Shown: piece by piece, positions 11,620 to 22,750 of the stretch
Position numbering within the stretch: the first letter of the stretch is position 1
How the letters are laid out: each line of letters begins with the position of its first letter
NCBI GenBank assembly: GCA_025890175.1
Contig: JANPYM010000001.1
Span: forward strand, 2,216,853 to 2,280,852
Length of the DNA: 64,000 nt
Source of the DNA: Ciborinia camelliae
Taxonomy: Eukaryota > Ascomycota > Leotiomycetes > Helotiales > Sclerotiniaceae
Direction of reading: 5' to 3'
Notes under the pieces: model-generated
Told to the model about the DNA's origin: nothing
The model's input: only the letters and a program-made list of their open reading frames with translations
The model's database searches: none
Program-made: the position numbers and the translations under genes

Positions 11620-12934
11620 ATGGTTCCACAATATTCTGTGTTTGAGACGGAGCTTTGTGTCGGATGTATTCTATGGCTGCCAGAACAGGTTGAGGGGGGT
11701 GAAAGCGTCAAGTGCATTCTACCTCGATGTCGCTGCAATAATACAGAATTGAATAAGGAGGGGTATAAGCACTATGTCGTGATTTTGGATACCTTTCAAC
11801 CAGACGATGAGGGAATCAAATGCTTTATCGCGATGGTGAGATTTCAACTAAACGCATGTCTAATGATTTTCTTTGCTTCCGGCTAATGATTATTGACAGT
11901 TAAATTCGCAAGAAGGCAATGGTAAATATGTTAATGATCGTATCAAAATCTTACACGAACCTTCGGCATCAACACCAGATGAACATGAACTGCGCAATGA
12001 ATTATACCTCGAAAATGGAAGTATGCCAAAGCAATCTTATATCTCTTTGAGCCACGCTTTCCAGATCTCCCCGTCACTCTTGAGACCAGTCCACAAATGC
12101 AAGCATGCATACTATAGAAGGCTTTCAGAACAGAGCTATATAAATTTGATGGGTAGATTGGGGCTGAAAGCAGCTTTATATGAAGACACAACGTCTGTGA
12201 AGCAATTTAGAGCTACGATTCGCCCTACAAGACCAGATACACCACTACCGATTTCCGATGGTAAGATTATTGGAACACGAGTTTCCCAGAATGCTTCCTC
12301 CGCCATCACACCAATGCCACAGAATCCCGTGCTCGAGCAGCAAAATCAAGATCACGAAGCCTTGCGCATGGCTTTCACATTATCTTCCCAACCGCAGTCA
12401 TCTGAAACCGGCCGTCTAGCACCACAACCATTACCAAATAACTCCACAAGATCAACCGACTTGCAAATCGATGCTTACCGCAACCAGTTAGCTCAAAGAG
12501 CCGCTTCGGAAAGAGATAGTCTCATTCAAAGAGATGCTGCTCGGCGCACGGAGTTTGAACCAATAAGGGCTCGGGATCTCGAAAGTTGGCCCGGGAGTAA
12601 CGGCCGTCCTGGTCCTGGTCCTGGTCCTGGTCCTTTGTCCCGATACGTTCAATATCTTCTGGGGATGGTTACATATGTGGGAGAGAATACTCCTTGGAAG
12701 AAATTGTTTTGGGGTTCGGGCATGGTGATTCTTTATCAGTTAGGTATACAGATACGGAATTTTGGTATTAAGGGTTTGGGTCGTTGGTTGAAGAGTTTTG
12801 TTCTATGGAGTGGGGCGACAATTGTAGACATTCTAAAGATCTTGGGTACGGGGTTGAAATCTTTAGTTTTGTGGGTTGGTGGTGGGATTTTGGAGCTTTT
12901 AAAGAAGAGGGTGAGATATTTGGGGTTTGGATGA
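11620..12934 (+). CDS. Hypothetical protein with C-terminal hydrophobic segments
   Basis: Two exons (11620-11835 and 11900-12934) join in frame across a 64 bp GT-AG intron and encode 416 aa. The N-terminal part has several Cys residues (CVGCILWLPEQ, LPRCRCN). The centre has a conserved-looking stretch, SYISLSHAFQISPSLLRPVHKC, then a low-complexity, Gln/Ser-rich region and a Gly-Pro run (GPGPGPGPG, encoded by a GGTCCT repeat near 12608-12633). The last 120 residues hold three hydrophobic segments such as FVLWSGATIVDILKILG and LVLWVGGGILELLK, so membrane association is likely. I do not recognise the family. The reading frame continues beyond the TGA stop (see next entry). Confidence 0.65.
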
Positions 12935-13126
12935 GTGTTGCACATTACAATAGATGGGAGTCTATATGGAATTGCTGACTTTGCGGTATATATTTTCAAG
13001 GCAGCGCAGACGATTTTGGCGCATTGGATTATCTTCGTCTGGTTTTGTTGCTTGATTGCTTGGATTTGGATTGGGTCTTTACTACTCTTGTTCATAAAGT
13101 TGATACTCAGATCGAGGCATAATTAA
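12935..13126 (+). other. In-frame open extension after the TGA stop, membrane-like
   Basis: Immediately after the TGA at 12932-12934 the same frame stays open for 63 codons to a TAA. It encodes a strongly hydrophobic segment (TILAHWIIFVWFCCLIAWIW, then IGSLLLLFIKLIL) resembling the preceding hydrophobic units. It may be a lost C-terminus after a nonsense change, a readthrough extension, or part of an alternative exon. The TGA context (TGAG) is not a known strong readthrough context. Confidence 0.4.
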
Positions 13127-14239
13127 ATTTATTGCATGTTATTATGCTTTAATTTGCGTGGTCCAAAGCTTACTATCGTCAACTTGACTGACTTCATTAG
13201 AGTAGTGACCGATTCATTGATGGAATAGATTTCTGTGTTGATGTACAAAAATTGCATTCTATATTCTTCACCCAAGTCAGTCACGAGTCACCTAACTATA
13301 ATCTATCAACCACATCAACTGTTGCAACCCATCAGAACCTAATTCGTTTCTGGATCGAATCCTTCCAATCACGTCACGCCACTTGCCTCCGCCACCAAAC
13401 TTCTTTGTAGTATCCAAATTCATGCCTCTAAAGAATACCTACTTTATTTATCCAATTGCACTCTTGATATTTGATCTAATTTCATATACTTGATTTCCAA
13501 CTCTATGAACATGAACCATTCTCCATCTATACCGCGCCCAGCGATAAACTTTGACTTGGTTTGAAGTTGCGATAAAACTTCCCTCAGTTATAACTCTGAC
13601 GTCCACCCGATCTTTTATTTACTCGACCTTTCATTTACTGCGCCTTCCCACGATGCCTAAAATGCTTCGATATGCTCCATATTTAATGAGCGTTGAGCCC
13701 GGAAAAATCAGAAATCTTCTATTGAACTTATTGTATTGTTGTAGTGACTATCGAGCTAAGTTCTATGGAATCTCCGATTCCATTGAATTTAGCTCGATCA
13801 CTAAGCTAGTGTATGTAGAACTATTTTATAACAACATCTTCAAGTGCAAGACGAAAGAACTGCAAGCATATTGTAACAGGCATTATACATTTTTCGATTT
13901 TACGATATAGCAAACTTCTGCAACTTAAAATGTATCCCGAAAATGTCGATGAAGGCCAGCCTCCAAGTCCTTTTATTTTATTTTATGCAAGATTACCACT
14001 TGCGACCCTCTCCGACAGCCAATATCCATTTCAGGATGCGGAAAGCCAAGGGCCGAGAATTTACGGACGAAAAATCGGAAGAATCCTCAGAATAAAGAGA
14101 AGATATCGCAGCCACTCTCGTTTTGCATTCTCTCTGTCATATACAACCCGCCAGTCCTGCCAGAACCCTGCTCCTCGCTTAGCAACCTCTTGTACCATAC
14201 GATGTCAAATAAAACACAACCTCTCAGCTGGTTTTTTTA
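13127..14239. other. Intergenic region with a long hairpin
   Basis: No gene is supported. Open frames at 13551-13910 and 13930-14244 have no recognisable motif. The hairpin at 13743-13803 is listed separately. Confidence 0.4.
13743..13803. repeat. Imperfect inverted repeat (hairpin of about 26 bp arms)
   Basis: The left arm contains TCGAGCTAAGTTCTATGGAAT and the right arm, read in reverse complement, contains TCGAGCTAAATTCAATGGAAT, with a 5-nt loop (CTCCG). AGTGA flanks both ends in inverted orientation. Two mismatches in the core and a 2-nt insertion separate the arms. It could be a small MITE relic or a hairpin transcript; nothing else identifies it. Confidence 0.7.
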
Positions 14240-14277
14240 TCTAATGTTCTCGGCATAACCCTCTGATTATTACAGAC

Positions 14278-14507
14278 CCTGCCAAAGGCAGGCGTGTGGT
14301 GAGACCCGAGAAACTACTCTCGAGTGGCCATTTCTTTTCGAAAACTAGATTAACACTATCAAATATATACCCCGTGGGCGGAGGAGCTCTTTTAAAGAGT
14401 AGAGACCAAGGCAGGGGAAAGTACCGGGGAAAAGCCGTGGAGATCACTGTGGGTTTGTTTTTCCCACATAGGATCTACTCCATCAACGCCATCTTTAATA
14501 AAAGATG
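14278..14507 (+). ncRNA. Candidate structured RNA (series of local hairpins)
   Basis: Five local stem-loops follow each other in 230 bp: CCTGCC/GGCAGG (14278-14292), CGAGA/TCTCG (14307-14322), CTCTTT/AAAGAG (14387-14399), TGTGGG/CCCACA (14448-14468) and CATCTTT/AAAGATG (14490-14507). The segment AGGGGAAAGTACC at 14413-14425 resembles the conserved CR-I element of RNase P/MRP RNAs (GGAAAGUCC). No coding frame explains the stretch. The strand and ends are uncertain; RNase MRP or P RNA is a guess from one motif, and a chance cluster of hairpins is possible. Confidence 0.3.
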
Positions 14508-14880
14508 CACGCCTACGGCAAGCATAGAAAGGAAACGGATGACAGCATAGCATTGTGTATCGCAGTTGCATCACCCACTCACTCATTTGGACAACTACCG
14601 CAGACATGGATCAGAGCCCGACAACACATACATCTTTAAACCGCTCGTGCCATCACAAACCCATACCAAACCACATTCTATCTATCTTCTAGATTGCCAC
14701 ATTTATTCCTCGTAATGATACAAACCTCAGGATCAATTCTCAAACCGTATTTTTAGTAGATAGTCGCCATCGGGCGAGAGGTGATTACGATGTCTAATCA
14801 ATGTATGTTGTAAAATGAACCACGGCCCGCGAGTCTTCTACTCTGAGTCGTATCTTGCATGAAACCCCAACTTTGTGCAT
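14508..14880. other. Intergenic region
   Basis: This stretch lies just downstream of the Cyc2-like gene (minus strand). I see no gene or distinct element; it probably includes that gene's 3' UTR. Confidence 0.4.
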
Positions 14881-16125
14881 TCAAAGCTTGAATACCTTCC
14901 AACCTCTGATACCCATACGACCGAGGACTCCTCCAAGTTCTCCTTGGTCTTGTCTGCCGTTCCACCATATTTTTGGTCCGGCGAAGTGGTTTATGAAACC
15001 CTCAGGTCCTGATACAAAAAATAACTTCGCGTCACTTTTCATTGAGACTGGCCCAGACTTTACCTCCGAGCTGGGATGTGTGGCTTGCGATATCATCTTT
15101 TGATCAATGAATCTTCCCTCTTCATCCACAACATAATCTACTTGGAGATTTTCTGGATATTTTTCCTGAAGCCTTTGCAATCGCTGTACCATAAAGCCAA
15201 GACCCTCTGATGTGACTGTGTCAAGCTCCGAATTGGGTATATATTTATCGCCCCCGATACAATCTTCCCTTCTTCTATTTGCCCACATAATACGTATCCG
15301 TGGTCGTTTGCCATTCGACTTTCGCGCTTCCAGTAAGGTATGAACAACCTGTAAAGCAGGAGCAATACCCGTTCCACCTGCCAAGAAAACAACCTCTTCC
15401 ACATGGTGTGGCAAGTCAAATTCGACATGAGGACCTCGAAGCTCAAGCTCGGAATTAGTTTGTAGTCCAAACAAATAGTTCGACATTTCTCCATTTGGTT
15501 CTTTCCGAATCAGAAAGCATAGATCTCCCTGCGCGGTATTTTCATCGGGCGGTAATGGTGTATATGATCGTGCAATTTGTAACAATGGCTGCTTGAATTC
15601 CACCGACCAGAGACCATTCTCCCAATATTCCGTATAAGGATCTGATTTCATAGTTGCCTTCGGTCTTATCGTCAGCATCTTACTCGTCGATGAAACAATC
15701 TCCTCGGAAACTATAGTAAACTTGGTGAATCGAGGAGCATCAAATGCATTCGAAGAGGTCGTCTGGCTTGTTTTCGTGCTATTCTCCCACCAATTCGGAA
15801 AGAATAAGGTTGCGAAGAACCCAATTTCACATATGATGAATAGAGCTTTCAACGCCCTTTGCTCACGCGCATTTTTTACCCAATACAGTATTTCCGTTCC
15901 TGGAATTGGAATGAAGAAAGTATAAATAACAGCAAAATATTGAGGGCTCCTGGGTGGCGGCGCTTTTCCCATGGTCACAACTGGATTTTTTGGAGGGATT
16001 GAAGAAAAATAAAAATGGCGCCGGAAGGTACGAGGGCATTGTGCGGTATGTACTGGAGTTTTGTAGCCAGCCTGAGGCCTCGGCCACAGCCGTGCTACAG
16101 CAGGAAAAACATATTGCCGCCGCAT
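14881..16125 (-). CDS. Cyc2-like mitochondrial FAD/NAD(P)H oxidoreductase
   Basis: A single exon of 414 aa. The N-terminus is Arg-rich without acidic residues (MRRQYVFPAVARLWPRPQAG), consistent with a mitochondrial presequence. A hydrophobic segment follows near residues 92-110 (ALFIICEIGFFATLFFP), so an inner-membrane anchor is likely. The rest is an FNR-type fold: RSYTPLPP (FAD-binding RxYTP), VVFLAGGTGIAPALQVVH (NAD(P)H-binding GGTGIAP), RIRIMWANRR, and a C-terminal FFVSGPEGFINHFAG. This order matches fungal Cyc2, which helps maintain reduced cytochrome c for heme attachment by the holocytochrome c synthase. A cytochrome b5 reductase is the alternative, but the membrane segment and sequence between the motifs favour Cyc2. 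Confidence 0.75.
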   Translation of the reverse strand: MRRQYVFPAVARLWPRPQAGYKTPVHTAQCPRTFRRHFYFSSIPPKNPVVTMGKAPPPRSPQYFAVIYTFFIPIPGTEILYWVKNAREQRALKALFIICEIGFFATLFFPNWWENSTKTSQTTSSNAFDAPRFTKFTIVSEEIVSSTSKMLTIRPKATMKSDPYTEYWENGLWSVEFKQPLLQIARSYTPLPPDENTAQGDLCFLIRKEPNGEMSNYLFGLQTNSELELRGPHVEFDLPHHVEEVVFLAGGTGIAPALQVVHTLLEARKSNGKRPRIRIMWANRRREDCIGGDKYIPNSELDTVTSEGLGFMVQRLQRLQEKYPENLQVDYVVDEEGRFIDQKMISQATHPSSEVKSGPVSMKSDAKLFFVSGPEGFINHFAGPKIWWNGRQDQGELGGVLGRMGIRGWKVFKL

Positions 16126-16786
16126 TGGGAAATATTGAGGGTATGAAGAAGATCCATATGTTCATCAAGGAAATAGTTGTCGGATGGACAAGTGTGTCGG
16201 ATCATAGTTCTTCCGCTATTGCTCCCAAGGCGGTGAAGACGGCAAAAGTATGGGTACCTAGCCAGTGGCCCATTTGACCTTTTTCTTCCAAATCTAGTCT
16301 TATTTTTGATCGTCGTCCGTCCAGCTTATCTTGTTGTTTTTCTCCTCTATGACTTCTTATACAGGGGGGTTGTGAATTCTGTATCCGCCTGACATTATCT
16401 GGTGTTTGTTTACCTCAAGCGAGAATCTCGATAACAGTAGTCTGTAGTCTGTATTTATCGTTACTGAAAAAAAGAGAGGGATTCTACATTAATACAGGTG
16501 GGAAATCTGTACTCATACCTCACCCCCGCTCTTGTCTTCCGTAAAATCTTTAGGTCGGGTTTTAGTATTTGGGGTTTGGGATTTTGAATGAGTTTTAGAG
16601 GATCAGTTTGAAGGCTTCAGGGGCTTTCTACTCTCGATATATTACTATTAACTATGAACAGCATGAGTTTTCCGTCATCTCTCATTTCAGGTTATGGATG
16701 TGAAAATAATTGGGCACCCGGTAGTTTATCCGCGGATACTACCTAGGCTTACCCTCCTGATTATCGCCCGGTAAATTTCTAACGAG
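16126..16786. other. Upstream region of the Cyc2-like gene and 3' side of the next gene
   Basis: This is 660 bp of presumed promoter (minus strand) for the Cyc2-like gene. A plus-strand open frame that overlaps its 5' end is a shadow of the coding sequence. No distinct regulatory motif can be named. Confidence 0.4.
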
Positions 16787-18038
16787 TCAACTCATTCTTC
16801 CTGCATAATCTGGAATTGTCCGACAAGTCCCTGGTAACTCGGACAGAATATCCGGCGTCCTTATCGAATCACCATGCAATTCTCCTCCCCGTTGATACAG
16901 CGTTGTAGAAGGAGCTTCCGCCACATGCGGAGAAATATCATACTGACGGCCATCATTATATTTCTCATAATATGGCTTTTGTGCGCTACTCTCCGCCATG
17001 TGAACAGTCTGTGATCCTCGAGGGCGTTTTCGGAGCCTTTTGCATAGAAGGAAAGCGCCTGCTCCAATGAGCAAGACACCGAGGGCAACTCCTACGGCTA
17101 CGCCAGCTCTAGCTCCCGTTGTTAATCCGGTGTTCGATGGGGATGATATTGATGATGTGCTACTTGAAGATGAACTTGCGGATACCAGAATTGGTGATGC
17201 GGTTGAAGAAGGTGTAGATGACGTTTTGCTTGATTCCCATGTAGGATCGTCTGTAGCTCTCTCTATGATTATACCATATGCCGCTACGTTGTTAACTCCC
17301 GATGTCACAGTGACGGTTGTGCTGGCGTATATGACAGGATAAGAGGTTGTACCGGCGGCGGTCACAGTATCGAATAGTACGCTATTGATGGATAGGGTTT
17401 CATCTTTTGAAAAATACGATGTACACCCATAAATCTGATCCGCGGGTCTATTCGCAAAACATGTATAACCCCTGTGATTCTTCGTTAGCCGTGACTTGTT
17501 GATTATATCTTGAGACTTCTACTCAAGGTACTACGTACGTGGGACAGCAAGTAGCTATCGTTTTGGTAATACTTGAACCTGCAGAAAAGTACGAGCAGGC
17601 AGCACTGTACCCTGTTGGACAAATACCCGGCGAATAATAATCTGATAAATTTTAGCAAGTGCAATTTATTGGTCTTGATATCGTGCAGTTTGGTCAACGA
17701 AATATTTCAAGAGATGTACAGATAAGCCTAAGATCTGTAACAATAGTACACAACCAAGATACCCGTTTTTATGGATAGCAATTGATGCGAGAAAGAACAA
17801 AAAAGCGAAATGGGCCAAAGTTCTTACATGCTGTTGCTCGTTCAAACCCGCTTGGCATACAGGTCGAACTTCCAGTACCAATACCCCCATAAGCCAGCCA
17901 GTGATTGATTGGATTTTGCGCATAGAAAATCTGATTACAGTCGGAACCCGAAGGTGTATACGTCGTCGTCAATTGGCCCACCAAGGTGCTCGACGCTGAG
18001 GTTATACATGATGTTGAGGCGATCGTCGTTGTCGGCAT
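16787..18038 (-). CDS. Single-pass membrane protein, Cys-containing extracellular domain
   Basis: Three exons (18038-17828, 17641-17539, 17471-16787) give 332 aa with closing phases. The N-terminal half has Cys-bearing segments such as YYSPGICPTGYSAACSYF and GYTCFANRPADQIYGC, a pattern seen in a common family of fungal surface proteins of unknown function (YYSPGxCPxGY). A Ser/Thr-rich stalk near residues 190-225 precedes one transmembrane helix (AGVAVGVALGVLLIGAGAFL) and a basic stop-transfer sequence (CKRLRKRPRG). The cytoplasmic tail is about 75 residues with Tyr residues and no domain. No classical signal peptide is evident at the Met chosen. A cell-wall or surface sensor role is possible but unproven. 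Confidence 0.75.
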
Positions 18039-20911
18039 ATTGCTTCGAACTATGATAATTGATTGTAAAACGTGCTCAAGTTTGCAAGTTGGAGAAGTCG
18101 GAAAGCATTTGTTAGAAAATCATCGAAAAAATCATGGCTTCAGTGTCATCCGTTATGTTGTCGAGTATTATATGACAAAGTATTAGCTGCTTATCCCTCC
18201 ACTCTTGACCCTGTTCACGGCAGCTGTTACAGATCTACTGCCTCCACTTTACAAGGCTTAGGGCAAGGGGGTCAACACGGAGAATTATTATATTGGCACT
18301 CTGGCACATGGATGCCAGGGTTCTTAATCCCACCTTGCCATATTTGCACACTGAAAAGCGTAGTGGAAACAAAAATAGTGTGTGCCACTCTTTTGTGGTT
18401 AGTCTCACCGCGAATGTATACAAAAATCCCGGTCAAAGTGATGATCTTCCAAGGAGACGCTGTTCATAACAGTAATTTGACAGGGGAATAAACAAGAATA
18501 ATCTCTGATTCGTGCGTGTATCTGAAGGCTTAGATGAATAAACCTATCTAGAAGGGTAAAGATTACGCATACCGTGTCAGCACTAGCTGACTGCTGAAGA
18601 TTTAATTGATCCTTCATAGGTCACAAAGACTGATCAGTATCAAAATGATACATAATTTTGTATCAGATATAGAAAAGGCTTTAACGGTATGGTTATATCC
18701 AGGAAAACTACCGTATTTGCGCCATATTCCTCTTACTATTTTTCCAGATCTTCAACTCAAACCTACATGCCGAACAATCACTCATTTAATTGTTCTCCAG
18801 TCTATGAGTTGGGGCTGTTCAACATTCTGTGCTTTTCACAAAGAAAATCGCAATATTGTACTTAGCGGAGCGGTACCCATAGAATGAGTATTCAGCCCCG
18901 AGAGAGGCAAACTTAACGGACTTTACTTTTCATAGAAGACTGATGATGACGATGCAAAATGAAAGAGATCATTTACCAAGTCGCGATATTCAAAACAGTT
19001 TACTGTTCATATTGACGATGTCCAATTTATTCCTTTAATATTTAAGGACCTCCAAACTTATGATCAGCAATGTTCGAACTTTCGTACAATATAAAAGATA
19101 ATATCGAATCGCCAGTAGATGTGGTCACTGGTCATCCATGGATAGTCATGTCATGAGGTGCCAGCCTTTCCATTAGTCTAACTACTTGAGGTTGGTCAGA
19201 GGGTTGTCATCCTGGCCGGGGAACAGCGCATACCTCTTCCCGCCTCCGGATATTGACAGATCGGAAGTTTTATATAAAGGAATTATTTTCATTAAATAAC
19301 TAAGTACCTAGATAACTCGATAAGGTTTTTATACTATTATTATTAAGATAAGATGAGCTTACGTAAGCTAGGTAATATATAGTTTCTTCTTTCGTTATAA
19401 TACGAATGCTTATGTTTTACACTAATAACAATCTCTTCTCTAATATATATATTATAAAACACCTCATTAACTATACGAAACGGATTCTGATTGGGTTGTC
19501 AAACATAAGGTTTATATAAAAATGGGGCTTTACAAATAGGGCTTTATAAGTTACACAGCACAAGCTGTAAGGCAGATCATCGTTGCCAATAATATGTAAT
19601 GGGTGAGTGAGTTGTGCCAGGGTGGCAATCCTCTGATTAATTTTCCGGATGCCATTCTGTCTTATTTCATATATATATGTATTATGTATGACATGCCATG
19701 CTTTCACCAAAAGGCTTGGTGCTTACATTATGATTGGAAGGGACGGTAGAAGGAGGCTGGAGGAGAAGTGGCTTGCGGAAGGAGGGCATTTGAGAACACA
19801 GGCATACATACATGTGATATTATGCAAATGATGAGTATAAAATGTTGCCCCTTCAGTATTGTAATGAATTGATGAATTGTCAAAAGACATTGATCAACAA
19901 GATATTGTGGCAAGAGTCTAATTGTATGCACTCAGAATCTCAGATGGTTCCTTCTGCTTTTAGTCTTTATCTCTTTTAGTTTTACGAATTTGTGTTTGAA
20001 AATGACTTCTTTTGTTCTTTCCTCCAGTAACTTAGATAAGGATTACTTTTTTCGTCTTGTATTGTTATACTGTATTCATATGGTTTCCTTCCATTATGTT
20101 TCTCATATTGCTTCTTAGAACAATGTTTCCCTTGACATGATTTTCCCTTCTCGTTCTTTCCTTCCACATGGGTCAAGAACCCTTTCTTCTATGCTGGTCT
20201 CAAGCTACCCTGTATTCAAGCATGTTTATCAACCTATTCCTTTGGGTTTGAAACGTCCCTCAGAATCTCCTGCTGAGTTAAGATGTTGGGACTTCAAGAT
20301 TATAAGAGATAGACATATCAATGTCAATACTCAATCTTTTTCTACATACTGTACTCTATAGCAAACCCTTGAAACCCTTTTCAAAAGTTCTAGATTACTT
20401 ATTTTACCATAAGTCCAATAAACAATTTTTTTTTCCAAACTCCAAAAAGGAGTTATTTCCCAAAACCAAATTTGGCCAGTTGTTCTCCTGATATATAATG
20501 TCATCAAACTCTAGACGTGACAGTGATAGTGATGGCTTCAATCACATATCACTCCCGCCAACAACATCCTCTGCTTTCTTAGACCTATCACAAACAAATT
20601 GTCTTTCCGGGATCTACCAAGAGGATCTTAACTCCAGATACCAAAGTTTGGACAGTTTATGTTGACAATGCTCTTCAAAGAGATATTCTCTCAAATGTAA
20701 TATGCAACAGTTTGGGATAACCCCGGGTAGATGTCATGAGTTTACGGCTATCTTGGGTCTGGCCATTCGGCTAGAGTAGGTTTTGTGACTTATGCCGAAG
20801 TTGGTTTTGGCTAACCGTTATTTAGGAAATGTTCACTTCCTTTCAATACTCAACCTTCTGCCTTCCCTCTTTGTTATCATCAATAAACTCAATTTTATCA
20901 AAAGGCAATAT
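18039..20911. other. Gene desert, first part
   Basis: Nearly 3 kb with no gene I can support. It has AT-rich tracts (19300-19460) and scattered short open frames without motifs. One minus-strand frame near 20000-20176 is Lys-rich and could be a worn transposon fragment, but I cannot identify it. Confidence 0.4.
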
Positions 20912-22750
20912 GTTGCACATCTCAAATTCTGACACATTTCTAGTGTCCAGAATTCCTCCTTTTCACTGCCAAAAAAGCTATCTATATGTTTCTCTCCTTT
21001 GTCTCTCTCATCAATAATTCAACAAGGTCCTTTTTTTGTGGTTATATATCCAATCCAGTGATTCCCTTGATTCCCATGTCTGAACTCTTCAGCGTGAAAT
21101 ATCTTTTATTGTAATACCAGAGGGGGTTGGCCGATTGGCTCTTGTTCTCCTCTTTCTGTCAACCACTACTAACTATCTGGTTATACAATATGAGATATCT
21201 TTTTGTTGCATATCATAGCTAGGTATCCACTTTACTCAGCCCTCCCTCTAGCTTTAAAATCCTGTCCAGCCACTGAGCTATCAAGTTGAAGTTATTAGAA
21301 GTTCAAGTTTCGGCCAACCAGATCAATATCTTCAAAGAAATTATGTTGAACATTTGATTGCATCTAGGTACCCCCTTGTCAAACTTCGGATAGTGTGGAA
21401 ACCTTGCTGGAGTTTTTGAGCCTCAGCCTCGGAAGTGAAGGGATTCATGCTTTCCCGCCAACCATAACCGATCTTTCAAGTTCCAAAAGGTTATGTTGCA
21501 TGTCGTATCTAGGCCCCCCCTTGTTATATCTCAGTAGTGTCAATACTTTATTTCCCCAGAAATCTTGCTATAAAAGTATAGCCATCCAACCACAGTTGCT
21601 TGTTCAACTTGAAAAGTTTCGTTGCATATCGGTACCAGGGTGGAATCCTTCTTTTTCATTCTATTAAGATGTATCTTGATCTTTTGTTGCACATCATGGC
21701 AGGGGGGTGCTTCAGAAAATCAACCGGTATAAACAGGCAGAACCCTTATTTGCTTGCCGAGTATTTCAAGTGAAGCCATGATTCTCATCTCTTCCCATCA
21801 ACCGCTATTTTGATTTCCTACTCCCAAATCTTGGTTGCACATCAGTACCTGAGCTTACCATTGAAAGGAGCTTTAGGAAGTCTACTGGTATAAACTTTAT
21901 TTCTTTAGTGAACAGTTAAATATAACTTCCCCAGGCTTTTTTGCTGGCCAGAGGCATTCTTCTTTATGACAAAGTTTACAATGTATGTACTAGAGTCTGT
22001 CGCCTTTCCTTTTATTGCCAAGCAGCATTTGGTGCTTGTCTTAGCGGGAAAGTTTCTAATGGTTTGGTACTTATTTAATTAGCTTGAAGCTATTCCATTC
22101 CATCACATGCTCAACTTGTTTTGTTGCAAGTCAGAACAAGGATCTGTTGGCAATAAAGGTGTTACTTACTCCAGCTCCCTTAGATGGCCGAAGTTGTCCC
22201 TAATGATGTACTCTCCTTCAATATGTTGCACATCGTCACCAGGGTACCTCATCCAATTCTCCCCTATCAGAAGCTCTTTAAATGTTCTGTTGCTCATCGC
22301 AACAGGAATAAAAACATTTAGTATGCTCTATTCCTATCCGGAACTACTCAATGCCACTTAATACCGCTTTCACATCATCTTGTTGCATATCGTCACCAGG
22401 GTATCTCATTTAAGTTACTTCTATCAAGATGATTCTCGACCAAATGTTGCATATCATAAAAAGGTTAAGCTCCTTAACATCCATAATGTATTTCAAAATC
22501 CCCAGTCCACATCTCGAAAACTTCAAAATGTTGCATATCGTCACTATGTGAAACAACCTATAATCCACTTACCGAAAGCTTTCAATGTTGCAGATCATTA
22601 TTGGGTCGAATTAATATGGAACTCTATTTTGACCATATCGATCTAACCTTTGAAAAAGTGATTTGTTGCATGTCATAATAAGAGTGGATACCCCCTCGAC
22701 CAGTCAGAGGGGTGTAGACAGTTTTGTTGCATATCGGGATAGGGAGCAAG
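20912..22750. repeat. Array of about 16 diverged GTTGCATATC-type repeats
   Basis: A core close to GTTGCATATCGTCACCAGG recurs at 20912, 21205, 21345, 21495, 21621, 21686, 21834, 22123, 22225, 22289, 22382, 22446, 22530, 22587, 22665 and 22726. The best copies (22225 and 22382) share GTTGCAYATCGTCACCAGGGTA; others keep GTTGCAYATC or a near variant. Many copies are preceded by CTTCAA or TTTCAA and T-rich sequence. Spacing is irregular (57 to 293 bp), with 61-65 bp occurring five times. The core falls in different reading frames, so it is not a protein repeat. All copies are in the same orientation. A longer similarity, GGTATAAAC, follows two copies (near 21726 and 21888). Confidence 0.85.

Noticed and set aside
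13930..14244. Coding gene of about 104 codons
   Set aside because: It has no motif or splice context and it abuts the hairpin block.
20000..20700. Retrotransposon gag or RNase H fragments
   Set aside because: A Lys-rich frame and one TVYVDN-like string are too little to support it.
20912..22750. CRISPR array
   Set aside because: The repeats are too diverged, the spacings vary from 57 to 293 bp, and the genome is fungal with intron-containing genes.
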